64,000 nucleotides of DNA from Micromonospora zamorensis (GCF_900090275.1 NZ_LT607755.1:5332001-5396000), one strand, 5' to 3'. Shown: positions 44,417 to 54,162, numbered from the stretch's first letter. Program-made: numbers and translations. Notes: generated by a model from the sequence alone, not told the origin.

Positions 44417-46987
44417 ATGATGACCGAAACGGCGAGGACGGCCCGCGCCGGCGTTCCCGAGCGTCCGACCCTGGACGGGCTCGAGGAGAGCTGGGCACGC
44501 CGCTGGCAGGAGGAGGGCACGTACGCGTTCGACCGCTCGAAGAAAGAGCGTAAGGACGTGTACGCCATCGACACCCCACCGCCGACCGTATCGGGCGAGT
44601 TGCACATGGGGCACGTCTTCTCGTACACGCACACCGACACCGTCGCGCGCTACCAGCGGATGCGCGGCAAGGCAGTCTTCTACCCGATGGGCTGGGACGA
44701 CAACGGCCTGCCCACCGAGCGGCGCGTGCAGAACGTGTACGGGGTGCGCTGCGATCCGGCGCTGGCGTACGACCCGGTGTGGCGGCCACCGGCGGCCCCG
44801 GTCGACGACGCGGCCCGCCGTGACCCCACCCCGATCTCCCGACGCAACTTCATCGAGCTGTGCGAACGACTGACGGTCACCGACGAGCAGGTGTTCGAGG
44901 CGTTGTGGCGGCGGCTCGGGCTCTCGGTGGACTGGTCGTTGACCTACACGACGATCGGCCGGGTCGCCCGGGCCACCAGTCAGCGGGCTTTCGTGCGCAA
45001 CCTGCTGCGGGGCGAGGCGTACCAGTCGGAGGCACCGACGCTCTGGGACGTCGGCTTCGCCACCGCGGTCGCCCAGGCGGAGTTGGAGGACCGGGAGCGC
45101 CCCGGCGCGTACCACCGGCTGCGGTTCGCCACGCCCGACGGGCGGGAGGTGCTCATCGACACCACCCGACCCGAGCTGCTGCCGGCCTGTGTGGCGCTGG
45201 TCTGTCACCCCGACGACGAGCGGTACGCCGACCTGGTGGGCGGCACGGTGCGCAGCCCGTTGTTCGCCGTCGAGGTGCCGGTGTATGCCCACCCCCTCGC
45301 CGACCCCGCCAAGGGCACCGGCGTCGCGATGGTCTGCACGTTCGGTGACCTGACCGACGTGACCTGGTGGCGTGAGCTGCGACTGGACACCCGGGTGGTG
45401 ATCGGCCGGGACGGCCGGCTGCTGCCCGAGCCGCCGGCCGGGGTGCCGGCCCAGCCGTACGCGGCGCTGGCCGGGCAGACCGTCAACGGCGCCCGCCGGG
45501 AGATCGTCGGGATGCTGGCCGACGCGGGTGACCTGATCGGTGAGCCGCGCCCGATCACCCACCCGGTCAAGTTCTACGAACGCGGCGACCGGCCACTGGA
45601 GATCGTCTCGACTCGACAGTGGTATCTGCGCAACGGCGGCCGGGATACCGAGCTGCGGGCGACGCTGCTGGCTCGGGGCGAGGAGCTGCACTGGGTGCCG
45701 GGGCACATGAAGCACCGCTACGACAACTGGGTGGGTGGCCTGACCGGGGACTGGCTGGTCAGTCGCCAGCGCTTCTTCGGGGTGCCGGTGCCGGTCTGGT
45801 ACCGGCTCGACGACACTGGCGAGCCGGACTGGTCCCACCCTCTCACGCCGGACGAGTCCGCGCTGCCAGTCGATCCATCCAGCGATCCGGCGCCCGGCTA
45901 CGACGAGTCGCAGCGCGGCCGTCCGGGTGGCTTCATCGGCGACCCGGACGTGTTGGACACCTGGGCCACCTCGTCGTTGACCCCGCAGATCGTCGGTGGC
46001 TGGGAGACCGACCCGGACCTGTTCGCCACGGTCTTCCCGATGGACCTCCGCCCCCAGGGGCAGGAGATCATCCGGACCTGGCTCTTCGACACCGTGGTTC
46101 GCTCGCACTTCGAGCACGGGGTGCTGCCCTGGCGGGACACCGTGCTCTCCGGCTGGATCCTCGACCCGGACCACAAGAAGATGGCCAAGTCCAAGGGCAA
46201 CGTGGTCACCCCGCTGGCGCTGTTGGAGCAGCACGGCTCGGACGCGGTGCGCTACTGGGCGGCCAGCGGCAAGCCCGGCATGGACCTGGCCTACGACCCG
46301 GCACAGATCAAGATCGGCCGGCGGCTGGCAACCAAGCTGCTCAACGCGTCCAAGTTCGCGCTCGGGCTGGGTGCGGCGGACGCGTTACGCGCACCGGCGA
46401 CCACTGCACTGGACCGGGCCATGCTCGCCGAGCTGGCCACCGTGGTCACCGCCGCCAGCACCGCCTTCGACTCGTACGACCACACGGCGGCGTTGCAGGC
46501 CACCGAGGCGTTCTTCTGGCGGTTCTGCGACGACTACATCGAGCTGGTCAAGGAACGCGCCTATGGCACCGGTGCGGGGGCCGACTCGGCGCGGGCGGCG
46601 CTGGCCTCGGCGCTGTCGGTGCAGCTGCGACTGTTCGCCCCGTTCCTGCCGTACGTGACCGAGGAGGTCTGGTCGTGGTGGCGGTACGGCTCGGTGCACC
46701 GTGCGCCGTGGCCCACCACCTACGAGGTGGCCCGGACGATCGAGGGGTCGGGTGACCCGGCGCTGCTGCGCCTCGCCGGCGACGCGTTGAGCCAGGTGCG
46801 GCGGGCCAAGTCGGAGCGGAAGCTGTCGATGAGGGCGGAGGTGCCGCTGGCCGAGGCGCTCGGCCCGGCGGCGCTCCTGGAACAGCTCACCCTGGTCGCC
46901 GACGACCTGCGGGCAGCCGGCCGGATCGGCAAACTCGACCTGCTCCCCGACCGCACCCCGGAGCTCGTGATCGCCTGCGCCTTCTGA
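44417..46987 (+). CDS. valS: Valyl-tRNA synthetase
   Basis: A class I aminoacyl-tRNA synthetase of 856 residues with HMGH at 63-66 (the HIGH motif) and KMAKS at 588-592 (the KMSKS motif). The editing (CP1) region contains the expected DTTRPELLPACVAL sequence. The C-terminal anticodon-binding helices are present, but the long coiled-coil end of E. coli ValS is short or absent. It charges tRNA-Val. A double ATG is used as the start (ATG at 44417 or 44420). Some actinobacteria carry two valS genes, and whether this is the only copy cannot be told here. Confidence 0.95.
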   Translation: MMTETARTARAGVPERPTLDGLEESWARRWQEEGTYAFDRSKKERKDVYAIDTPPPTVSGELHMGHVFSYTHTDTVARYQRMRGKAVFYPMGWDDNGLPTERRVQNVYGVRCDPALAYDPVWRPPAAPVDDAARRDPTPISRRNFIELCERLTVTDEQVFEALWRRLGLSVDWSLTYTTIGRVARATSQRAFVRNLLRGEAYQSEAPTLWDVGFATAVAQAELEDRERPGAYHRLRFATPDGREVLIDTTRPELLPACVALVCHPDDERYADLVGGTVRSPLFAVEVPVYAHPLADPAKGTGVAMVCTFGDLTDVTWWRELRLDTRVVIGRDGRLLPEPPAGVPAQPYAALAGQTVNGARREIVGMLADAGDLIGEPRPITHPVKFYERGDRPLEIVSTRQWYLRNGGRDTELRATLLARGEELHWVPGHMKHRYDNWVGGLTGDWLVSRQRFFGVPVPVWYRLDDTGEPDWSHPLTPDESALPVDPSSDPAPGYDESQRGRPGGFIGDPDVLDTWATSSLTPQIVGGWETDPDLFATVFPMDLRPQGQEIIRTWLFDTVVRSHFEHGVLPWRDTVLSGWILDPDHKKMAKSKGNVVTPLALLEQHGSDAVRYWAASGKPGMDLAYDPAQIKIGRRLATKLLNASKFALGLGAADALRAPATTALDRAMLAELATVVTAASTAFDSYDHTAALQATEAFFWRFCDDYIELVKERAYGTGAGADSARAALASALSVQLRLFAPFLPYVTEEVWSWWRYGSVHRAPWPTTYEVARTIEGSGDPALLRLAGDALSQVRRAKSERKLSMRAEVPLAEALGPAALLEQLTLVADDLRAAGRIGKLDLLPDRTPELVIACAF

Positions 46988-47067
46988 CCCGGTACGTGTG
47001 CTGGACGGTCACGCTGACCGATGCGATGATCACTGGTCATCATCCAGCACAGTGAATACGGGGATTC

Positions 47068-47997
47068 ATGCGCATTCGTACACTCGTCGCCGGGCTCACG
47101 GCCGGGCTGCTCGTCGCCGTCGGCCTGGCCGGACCCGCCCAGGCGGCGACGGTCACCGCCACCTACACCAGTTGGACGTGGAACGTCGCCGGCTGGACCA
47201 TCCACCGAGGCGCCACCAACGACGGCCTCATCCCGGCCCTCTCGGACTCCATCCGGAACCGGGCCGCCAACTTCGCCGCCCTCAACGAGCTCTGTTGGAG
47301 CCAGTACAAGGCCGTACAGGCGAACCTGCTCGGATCCGGTTGGCCGCAGGACGACTCCAACTTCTCCCGGTTCGAGGCGCACAGCGAGACCGCGTGTGGC
47401 GGTGAACCGTTCGGGGTGGCCCTCTTCAGCCGGGCACCCCTCGGGGCAGCCAACCGCTACGCGTTGGCCGCGGACGGCACCAGCGAGCGGCGCAAGCTGC
47501 TCTGCGCGCCGCTCGAAACGCGCCCGCACCTGCGGTTCTGCACCACCCACATCACACCGTCGAATGCGGTGATCAACGGCAAGAACATCAACGTGACCCA
47601 GTTGGACGAGGTACGCAGCAGGATCGACAGTTTCGCCGCCAGCGGCGACACCGTCCTGATCGCGGGTGACTTCAACGCCCAGCCGCACTACGGACGGCTC
47701 GACTCCTGGTATTCGGCCAGTCTGAACACGCCGAACAACGGCGCCAACACCGGCGCCTACCGGGAACTGGACGACACCGACAGCCGCTGTCCCGGGTACG
47801 GCGAGACCACCGTCTACGACGGCAACACCGAGGGCCTCTGCGGCCAGGGCAAGAAGATCGACCTGATCTTCGTTCGCAATGACCGGATCGCCGGGTCGTA
47901 CAGCGGCGACTCACTCGCCATCGCGACCACCTGCGGTGGTCCCTGTTCGGATCACCGGATCGTCATCGGCACGGTCACCGTCTCCGTGACCACCTGA
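47068..47997 (+). CDS. Secreted endonuclease/exonuclease/phosphatase-family protein
   Basis: The 309-residue protein has an N-terminal signal peptide (MRIRTLVAGLTAGLLVAVGL, cut near Ala26). A DNase I-like fold follows, with NVAGW, a metal-site Glu in LNELCW, the THITPS region, GDFNAQPH, KKIDLIFVRND and the terminal SDHRIV. Catalysis would be metal-dependent phosphodiester or phosphomonoester cleavage outside the cell (nuclease, sphingomyelinase-like or similar). Six cysteines could form disulfides. It has its own ribosome site (GGGG) and is followed by a terminator. Confidence 0.88.
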   Translation: MRIRTLVAGLTAGLLVAVGLAGPAQAATVTATYTSWTWNVAGWTIHRGATNDGLIPALSDSIRNRAANFAALNELCWSQYKAVQANLLGSGWPQDDSNFSRFEAHSETACGGEPFGVALFSRAPLGAANRYALAADGTSERRKLLCAPLETRPHLRFCTTHITPSNAVINGKNINVTQLDEVRSRIDSFAASGDTVLIAGDFNAQPHYGRLDSWYSASLNTPNNGANTGAYRELDDTDSRCPGYGETTVYDGNTEGLCGQGKKIDLIFVRNDRIAGSYSGDSLAIATTCGGPCSDHRIVIGTVTVSVTT

Positions 47998-48003
47998 CCA
48001 GGC

Positions 48004-48032
48004 GGCCCGGTGTGCCGACAGCACACCGGGCC
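48004..48032. terminator. Hairpin terminator
   Basis: Perfect 12-bp arms, GGCCCGGTGTGC and its complement, flank the loop CGACA. It lies 7 bp after the secreted nuclease stop and 24 bp before the end of the convergent membrane gene, so it may serve both. Confidence 0.8.
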
Positions 48033-48055
48033 AACCGGGGCGGAACGGCCGTCGG

Positions 48056-48706
48056 TCACCAACCACGCAGGAAGCGCAGCCCGAGCAGGAACGCAACCAC
48101 CGCGGGCCCCACCAGCAGGGTGATCGCCTGGAGGCGGTACGGCATCCGGTGCCGGGTCAGCTCGCCCGCGTTGCCCAGCACGATGGCCCCGGCCAGCATC
48201 AGGAACGCACCCCACCAGCCGGTCTCCAGGTCGATCAGGTCCACCCGGATCAGTTGCAGCGTCAGACCGAGCAGGGCGCCGGTCAGCGCGAGCAGGGCCA
48301 CCGCCCGGTGCAGGCCACGGGCCAGCGGGTGGGCCGCCCGCCAGTAGTAGGTGCCGGCGACCGCAAGACAGGGCAACACCACCAGCAGGGGCCAACCCCG
48401 CCCCATCACGCCGAACATCAGCAGCGCGCCCACCGCGAACACCAAGGTGCCGATGCAGGCGAGCATGTAACCGGCGAACGCCCGGCCACCACCCCGGGCC
48501 AGCAACGGCCCGCCGCTGGCCGCGATCAGGGCGGCCGGGATCAGGATGAACACGGCCCACCAGTGGAACTGGCCGGTGCCCTGAGCGGCCGTGGCGACCG
48601 TGGCGCAGGCCAGCCCGGCGACGGCCAGACTGGTCAGCCAGGGCCGGCTGCTCCGGGAGTACGGCTCAGCCAACGACGTCTGCTCCGCTTCGACGCTCAC
48701 GCCCAT
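48056..48706 (-). CDS. Multi-pass membrane protein linked to ABC-2 cluster
   Basis: A 216-residue protein with about six hydrophobic helices, short loops and a basic end (LGLRFLRGW). No family motif is recognised. It is the last gene of a minus-strand run of two ABC-2-type ATPase/permease pairs, with an 87-bp gap to the preceding permease. It could be a third membrane component or an unrelated neighbour. Confidence 0.65.
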   Translation of the reverse strand: MGVSVEAEQTSLAEPYSRSSRPWLTSLAVAGLACATVATAAQGTGQFHWWAVFILIPAALIAASGGPLLARGGGRAFAGYMLACIGTLVFAVGALLMFGVMGRGWPLLVVLPCLAVAGTYYWRAAHPLARGLHRAVALLALTGALLGLTLQLIRVDLIDLETGWWGAFLMLAGAIVLGNAGELTRHRMPYRLQAITLLVGPAVVAFLLGLRFLRGW

Positions 48707-48793
48707 CAGCCTGGCCTGAGGTGGCCTGACCGGTCCATCCGGCCAGCCCTACCGCCAGGCGGGGGCTGGCCGGAACAGCGCTTCGCACCGGTG

Positions 48794-49504
48794 TCAGCTC
48801 GTCTCGCCGGCCACGCTGAACGAGCGCAGACGGTCGATGGCCAGCACTGTGAAACCGACGCTGACCAGAGCGGTCATCACCGACGCCACCGGCACCGACA
48901 CGGTGGTCTCCAGCAGCCCGGTGGGGGCGAGCCGGTCGGCGAGGGCGATCACGTACTGCTGGATGGACAGCACCTTGGTGCCGCTGACGAAGTTGCCCAG
49001 CAGCCCCTCCCAGATCAGCACGTAGACCAGGCCGAGCAGCACCGGCCGCCTGGTGACCAGGCTGAGCGCGAGGAACAACGCCGAGTACGCCAGCGCGCCG
49101 AGCGCCGCAGCGACCGCCAGTGCCAGTCCGAGGCGTACCGAAGCGGCCAGCACGCCCGCGACGTAGAGCGGCACCACCACGGTGGCCGCGGTGACCCCGG
49201 CGGCCACCGCGAGCTTCGGCAGCACGATCTGCCAGCGCGGCAGCGGCTTGGTCAGGATGTGCACCACAGTGCCGTCGTCGATCTCGGCGCCCAGCACGCC
49301 GGTGCCGATGATCAGCGCGACCACCGGCAACACCACGGCCAGCCCGAGGCCGACCAGCACCGGAGGCCCCCACTCGCCCGGGTCCACCCCCAGCGACCGG
49401 CAGAGCACTGCCAGCCCGAGCAGCACCAACGGCAACGGGAGCAGCAGCAGGAACCGACGCCGGCCGAACAGCCCGCGCGCGGTGATCCAGGTAATGGTCG
49501 ACAT
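48794..49504 (-). CDS. ABC-2 type transporter permease
   Basis: A 236-residue membrane protein with six predicted helices and the ABC-2 loop LGAEIDDGTVVHILTKPLPRWQIVLPKL after helix 2, typical of NosY/CcmB-like permeases. It should work with the ATPase encoded 67 bp upstream. The gap between them contains the short motif CTCGCTGCGCTC. The substrate is unknown. Confidence 0.85.
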   Translation of the reverse strand: MSTITWITARGLFGRRRFLLLLPLPLVLLGLAVLCRSLGVDPGEWGPPVLVGLGLAVVLPVVALIIGTGVLGAEIDDGTVVHILTKPLPRWQIVLPKLAVAAGVTAATVVVPLYVAGVLAASVRLGLALAVAAALGALAYSALFLALSLVTRRPVLLGLVYVLIWEGLLGNFVSGTKVLSIQQYVIALADRLAPTGLLETTVSVPVASVMTALVSVGFTVLAIDRLRSFSVAGETS

Positions 49505-49571
49505 GTCAGCTTCTTTCGTTCGTGACTGCGGGGCTCACTCGCTGCGCTCGTTCACTCCTCGCACTCACTGG

Positions 49572-50483
49572 TCAGGCCTCCACGAGGTAGGAGAAGACGC
49601 TCTCCAGAGACTCGTCGGACGGCACCAGCTGGCGCACCCGGATGCCTTGCTTGAGCGCGATCCGGGGTAGCGCCCGGGTGAAGGCGCCATAGTCACCGGC
49701 GCGCACGGTCAGGCCCGTCGGGTCCAGCTCGACTCCGCTCACCGACGGCTCGGCGATCAGCGCGACGGCCAGCGCCCTGTCGTTCGTCGACCGCACCGCG
49801 AACACGTGCGGGCGATTGGTCATCAACCGACGGATGGTCCGGAAGTCGCCGGAGGCCGCCAACCGCCCGGCCACCATCACCTGCACCGTCCCGGAGACCT
49901 GCTCGACCTCCTCCAGGATGTGCGAGCTGAACAGGATCGTCCGGCCGGCGTCGCCCAGGCTGTGCAGCAACTCCATCATGTGCAGCCGCTGGCGCGGGTC
50001 CATCCCGTTGAACGGCTCGTCGAGCAACAGCACCTGTGGGTCGTGCACCATCGCGGCGGCCACCCGGGCCCGCTGTCGCATGCCCTTGGAGTACGTGCCG
50101 ATCCGGCGGTCCTGTGCCGACTCCAGCTCCACCAGGTCGATCGCCCGCCGGGCCGCTGCCGCCGGGTCGGGCAGCCGGTGCAGCTTCGCGCTGGCATGCA
50201 CGAATTCGTACGCGGTGAGGAAGCCCTGCACCGCCTCCCGCTCGCTGACCAGCCCCAGCCGCCGGTAGACGTCGGGGTTGCGCCAGGTCGGCTCGTCGTC
50301 GAGCGTGACCGTGCCGCGTGACGGGGACAGGAAACCGGCCATCATGTGCAGCAGAGTGGTCTTGCCAGCGCCGTTCGGGCCGAGCAGCCCGGTAACGCCC
50401 GGCCCCAGGGCCATGCTGATGTCGTTGACCGCGACCACGTTGCCGTACCACCGGGACACCCCGGTCAGGCTCAGCGTGCTCAT
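49572..50483 (-). CDS. ABC-2 type ATP-binding protein
   Basis: A 303-residue ATPase: Walker A GPNGAGKTT (about 35-43), signature YSKGMRQR, Walker B LLLDEPFNGMD, and a switch histidine in FSSHILEEVEQV. It has the C-terminal regulatory strand-rich region usual for NodI/CcmA-type proteins. It pairs with the permease downstream and sits next to the upstream permease, whose stop overlaps its ATG (TGATG). Confidence 0.92.
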   Translation of the reverse strand: MSTLSLTGVSRWYGNVVAVNDISMALGPGVTGLLGPNGAGKTTLLHMMAGFLSPSRGTVTLDDEPTWRNPDVYRRLGLVSEREAVQGFLTAYEFVHASAKLHRLPDPAAAARRAIDLVELESAQDRRIGTYSKGMRQRARVAAAMVHDPQVLLLDEPFNGMDPRQRLHMMELLHSLGDAGRTILFSSHILEEVEQVSGTVQVMVAGRLAASGDFRTIRRLMTNRPHVFAVRSTNDRALAVALIAEPSVSGVELDPTGLTVRAGDYGAFTRALPRIALKQGIRVRQLVPSDESLESVFSYLVEA

Positions 50484-51388
50484 CAGGAGGCGACCTTCCG
50501 GTAGCGAGCCAGCAGGAGGGCGGTCGCGCCCGCGACCAACAGCACCGCGGCCAGGGCATAGACCGGGCCGAACCCGCCGATCATCATCTCGCCCGGATCG
50601 CCCTCGACCAGCAGGTCACCCAGCGACCAGATGCCCACCCCCTGCACCAGCGTGGAGGGCGAGGCCAGCCCGGCCAGCTCGTTGGCGGCGCGCGACGGCA
50701 GGATGCTCAGCACCCCGACGATCGGGGTGGTCATCAGGAAGACCGCCACCACCCCACCGGCGGCGAAGGCGCGCTTGCCGGTCAGCGAGGCGACCAGCAG
50801 CCCGACCGAGGCGAAGACCACCGCCCACAGCCCGGCGTAGAGCAGCCCGGGCAGCAGGTCGAGCAGCTCGTTCCACACCCCGCGCATGCCCTGCTTGGTG
50901 GTGAAGGCTGCACCCAGGAACATCAGCAGCTGTGGCCCGCCGAGCAGCAGCCAGAGGGCGGTGACCAGCGCCAGCAGCTTCGCCAGCGCGTAGTCGCTGC
51001 GCGGCAGCGGCCGGGAGAAGTACAGCGGCAGCACACCGCTGCGCAGGTCCCGAGAGACCAGCTCCGGAGCGACGACCGCGACGAAGAAGATGACAAGCCA
51101 GCTCATCGCGTCGGCGAACTGGGCGTACGTGGCGACCGGCTCGCCGATCTGGCTGCGTACCGCGGCCAGGGCCACCGCGACCAGGGAGACGATGCCGACC
51201 ACCAGCCACGGGAAGATCTTGGCCTTGGCGCTGCGCCCGAACCCGAACGCGGTGCGCAGCCCGTGCAGGTAGAGGGCGCCGAAGACCTGCCGGCGGCCCA
51301 GCCTCGGGCCCTCGTAGCGCTGGTAGCCGATGTCGTGGATGACGCCCGTCGGCGCGGGGCGCACGGCGGAGGCGGTCGGCTCAGGCAT
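50483..51388 (-). CDS. ABC-2 type transporter permease
   Basis: A 301-residue membrane protein with a roughly 40-residue hydrophilic start (IGYQRYEGPRLGRRQVFGAL) and six helices. The loop ELVSRDLRSGVLPLYFSRPLPRSDYALAKLLA is the hallmark of ABC-2 permeases with a cytoplasmic coupling helix. It overlaps the ATG of the second ATPase gene and, by 8 bp, the end of the first ATPase gene, so the cluster is tightly coupled. Confidence 0.88.
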   Translation of the reverse strand: MPEPTASAVRPAPTGVIHDIGYQRYEGPRLGRRQVFGALYLHGLRTAFGFGRSAKAKIFPWLVVGIVSLVAVALAAVRSQIGEPVATYAQFADAMSWLVIFFVAVVAPELVSRDLRSGVLPLYFSRPLPRSDYALAKLLALVTALWLLLGGPQLLMFLGAAFTTKQGMRGVWNELLDLLPGLLYAGLWAVVFASVGLLVASLTGKRAFAAGGVVAVFLMTTPIVGVLSILPSRAANELAGLASPSTLVQGVGIWSLGDLLVEGDPGEMMIGGFGPVYALAAVLLVAGATALLLARYRKVAS

Positions 51389-52295
51389 GGGAGAGCTCCC
51401 TCGTGGCGAAGAGTTCGGCCACCCGGTGCCGGCGCTGGTCCAGTCGGTGCAGTGGCAGGTCCAGTTCGGCGACCGCGCCGAGGATCAGGTCGTAGGTGCC
51501 GTCGTCGGCGAGTGGCACGAGGAGCAGTCGCCCGTCCCGCGCCACCGGCAGTTTGAGTTCGGCGAGCCGGGCGGCGAGCTCCTCGGTGCCCTCGCTCACC
51601 TCGACGGCGAGCACGTCGGTGGCCGAGGTCATCGCGGAGATGTGGTCGGCGCGCAGCAGTTTGCCGCCGTCGATGGCGATCAACGTGTCGCAGATCCGCT
51701 CCACCTCCCCGAGCAGGTGCGAGCAGACCAGCACGGAGATGCCGAACTCGGTGCCGATCCGGTGCACCAGGGCCAGCATGGCGTCGCGGCCGGCCGGGTC
51801 AAGGCCGTTGGTCGGCTCGTCGAGCAGCAGCAGGTCGGGGTCGTGCACCAGCGCCTGGGCCAGCTTGACCCGCTGCTTCATGCCGGTCGAGTAGCCACCG
51901 ACCGGGCGGTAGCGCTCCTCATAGAGCCCCACGTGCCGCAGCGCCTCCGAGGCCCGCTCGCGAGCCGCGGTGCGGGGCAGGCCGCTCATCCGGCCAAGAT
52001 GGGTGACCAGTTCGGCGGCGGACAGGTCCGGTGGGAGGCAGTCGTGCTCCGGCATGTAGCCGACCCGGTTGCGGACAGCCGCCGGGTCTGCGGTCGGGTC
52101 GATGCCGAGCACCGAGACCTGACCGCTGGTTGGTGCGATCAGGCCGAGCAGAATCTTGATCAAGGTGGATTTACCGGCGCCGTTCGCGCCCACCAGGCCG
52201 ATGATCCCGGGCTCGACGGCGACGGTGAGGTCGGCGAGCGCGGTGACCCGACCTCCGTACGTCTTGGTGAGCGACTGGGTCGCGATCAGTGTCAC
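51381..52295 (-). CDS. ABC-2 type ATP-binding protein
   Basis: A 304-residue ATPase: Walker A GANGAGKST (about 34-42), signature YSTGMKQR, Walker B LLLLDEPTNGLD, switch SHLLGEVERI. It begins the minus-strand ABC-2 cluster and has its own GTG start; the longer ORF runs into the sulfurylase gene's leader and is not likely. It energises the permease encoded next to it. No substrate can be named. Confidence 0.92.
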   Translation of the reverse strand: MTLIATQSLTKTYGGRVTALADLTVAVEPGIIGLVGANGAGKSTLIKILLGLIAPTSGQVSVLGIDPTADPAAVRNRVGYMPEHDCLPPDLSAAELVTHLGRMSGLPRTAARERASEALRHVGLYEERYRPVGGYSTGMKQRVKLAQALVHDPDLLLLDEPTNGLDPAGRDAMLALVHRIGTEFGISVLVCSHLLGEVERICDTLIAIDGGKLLRADHISAMTSATDVLAVEVSEGTEELAARLAELKLPVARDGRLLLVPLADDGTYDLILGAVAELDLPLHRLDQRRHRVAELFATRELSHA

Positions 52296-52632
52296 GGTGC
52301 CCAGCGTAGGGAGTGCGGGCCTGCCTGAGACACCGGCGCGCCCCCGGCGCTTCCCTGATCCTTGGCGTAGCGGACCCCTAAGGTCCCCCTGCCCTGCTGC
52401 TGGGGAGGTGTTTCCGCAGTCCGGCGCCCGGCGCCACCCCACCTCGGAAAAAGCCCATCGGGGGTGGGACGATTCACGTTCCGTTCAACGGGCAGTAATC
52501 GGGCAGTCGTCAGTGAGGGCTGGCGGATCCGATCCGGCGGTGCTCCCGCCCGTCGAGGTCGTGGAGTGGCGCCCTCGACCGATCGGCGGTCGGCTGCGAA
52601 ACTGTGTGCCGGTCAGCGAGTGGGGGGTGTGG
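52296..52632. other. 337-bp divergent gap with no gene
   Basis: This gap separates the ABC-2 cluster (minus) from the APS kinase fusion (plus). It contains a small palindrome GGACC-CCTAA-GGTCC, a repeat of CGGGCAGT (two copies near 52480-52505) and the GGGGGGTGTGG ribosome site of the next gene. No ORF with coding character was found. It should hold both promoters. Confidence 0.5.
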
Positions 52633-54162
52633 ATGAGCAACGGCTGGGTGCTGCCCGACGAGGTGCTGCGGGACGCACCGGCGTACACGCCGCGTCCGGG
52701 TGAGCTCGCGGATCTGGAGCTGCTGCTGACTGGCGCGTACGCCCCTCTGAACGGCTTCATGACCCGCGCTGACCTGGTCTCGGTGAGCCGACGCGGCCGG
52801 CTGGCCGACGGCTCGCCGTGGCAGGTCGCGGTGACCCTCCAGGTGCCGGCCGCCCTGGCGCAGAGTTTCGATCCGCGCGACCCGGCCCGTCGGGCGCTGG
52901 TGCTCACCGACGGCGAGGGCGCCCCGACGGCTGCCCTGGACGTGGCGGACGTCTGGCCGGTCCGCGAAGGCGTGGCGGGGGTCGGCGGCCAGGTCCGGCG
53001 ACTGGGCGACGGTGGTCACGGCCCGTTCCAACGGCTGCGCCGCAGCCCGGAAGAGGTCCGCGCGCTGCTGCCCCCGGGCCGGGTGCTCGGCGTCATCGCC
53101 GATCGGCCGCTGCATCGTCCGCAGCTCGCCCAGATCGCCCATGCCGCCCGCACCCTGGCCGCGCACCTGCTCGTGATGATCCCGGTCGGTGAGGGTGGCG
53201 TCGGCGGACTCCCGCCGGAGGCGCTGGTACGCGCCGTCTTCGCCGCCCGCGACCGGATGCCGCCCGCCACCCTGGTCGCGGTGCCGTTGTCGCACCGACA
53301 GGAGGAGATCAGCGACGCGCTGCTGCGCGCCCGGGTCTCCGCCTCGTACGGGGTCACCCACCTGCTCTCCACCGGCGAGATGCTCTCCGGTGCCGGGCTG
53401 CGGGTGCTGGTGCCGCGCGAGCTGGCGTACGACAACCGGGACGGGCAGTGGCGCTGGCGGGAGGACATCCCACCGCGCAACCGTCGGCTCGCGTTGACCC
53501 AGCAGGAGATCGACGACCTGCTCGACCGGGGTTTCCCGTTGCCGGAGTGGCACACCCCGCCAGCCGTGGCGAGGGAGCTGGCCCGGGCCCGGCCGCCGCG
53601 CCGGCACCGGGGGCTGGTGGTCTTCATGACCGGCCTCTCCGGTTCCGGCAAGTCGACGATCGCCCGAGGGTTGGCGGACGCGTTGCGCGAGAGCGGCGAC
53701 CGGACGGTGACACTGCTCGACGGGGACGTGGTGCGGCGGGAACTCTCCGCCGGGCTGGGCTTCAGCAAGGCCGACCGGGATCTCAACGTCCGACGGATCG
53801 GCTGGGTGGCCGCCGAGGTCGCCCGGCACCACGGGGTGGGCATCTGCTGCCCGATCGCCCCGTACGCGGCCGCCCGCGCCACTGCCCGTGAGATGGCCCT
53901 GGCCGCCGGTGCGGGTTTCGTGCTGGTGCACGTCGCCACCCCGCTGGAGGTGTGCGAGCGGCGGGACCGCAAGGGCCTGTACGCGCGGGCACGGGCGGGC
54001 CTGCTCACCGGGATGACCGGCATCGACGACCCGTACGAGGAGCCGACCGACGCCGACCTGGTGCTCGACACCACCGACCTGAGCGTCCCGGACGCGGTGC
54101 AGGCGGTGCTGCACCACCTGACCGAGACCGGCTGGGTGGAGCTGAAGATCGCCTCCGCCTGA
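52633..54162 (+). CDS. APS kinase fused to a degenerate ATP-sulfurylase-like domain
   Basis: The 509-residue protein starts behind GGGGGGTGTGG. The C-terminal domain is a full APS kinase: P-loop GLSGSGKST at 334-342, DGDVVRRELSAGLGFSKADRDLNVRRIG, PYAAARA, and lid KGLYARARAGLLTGMTGIDDPYE. The N-terminal half (about 1-300) is ATP-sulfurylase-like (LLTGAYAPLNGFMTRADL; LSTGEMLSGAGLRVL) but the catalytic QxRN/HxxH motif is replaced by RPLHRPQL (158-165). It should make PAPS from APS and ATP; sulfurylase activity is doubtful, so the first half may be regulatory. No cysD/cysN or transporter is adjacent. Confidence 0.88.
   Translation: MSNGWVLPDEVLRDAPAYTPRPGELADLELLLTGAYAPLNGFMTRADLVSVSRRGRLADGSPWQVAVTLQVPAALAQSFDPRDPARRALVLTDGEGAPTAALDVADVWPVREGVAGVGGQVRRLGDGGHGPFQRLRRSPEEVRALLPPGRVLGVIADRPLHRPQLAQIAHAARTLAAHLLVMIPVGEGGVGGLPPEALVRAVFAARDRMPPATLVAVPLSHRQEEISDALLRARVSASYGVTHLLSTGEMLSGAGLRVLVPRELAYDNRDGQWRWREDIPPRNRRLALTQQEIDDLLDRGFPLPEWHTPPAVARELARARPPRRHRGLVVFMTGLSGSGKSTIARGLADALRESGDRTVTLLDGDVVRRELSAGLGFSKADRDLNVRRIGWVAAEVARHHGVGICCPIAPYAAARATAREMALAAGAGFVLVHVATPLEVCERRDRKGLYARARAGLLTGMTGIDDPYEEPTDADLVLDTTDLSVPDAVQAVLHHLTETGWVELKIASA

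Noticed and set aside
42576..46234. Two long minus-strand ORFs (737 and 869 codons) opposite the ABC exporter and valS
   Set aside because: Low-complexity Arg/Gly/His-rich antisense frames without ribosome sites.
47024..47046. GATGATCACTGGTCATCATC as another TGATCA-family palindrome
   Set aside because: The arms are only 5-6 bp, and the GAAGTT/GAGGTT edge is missing.
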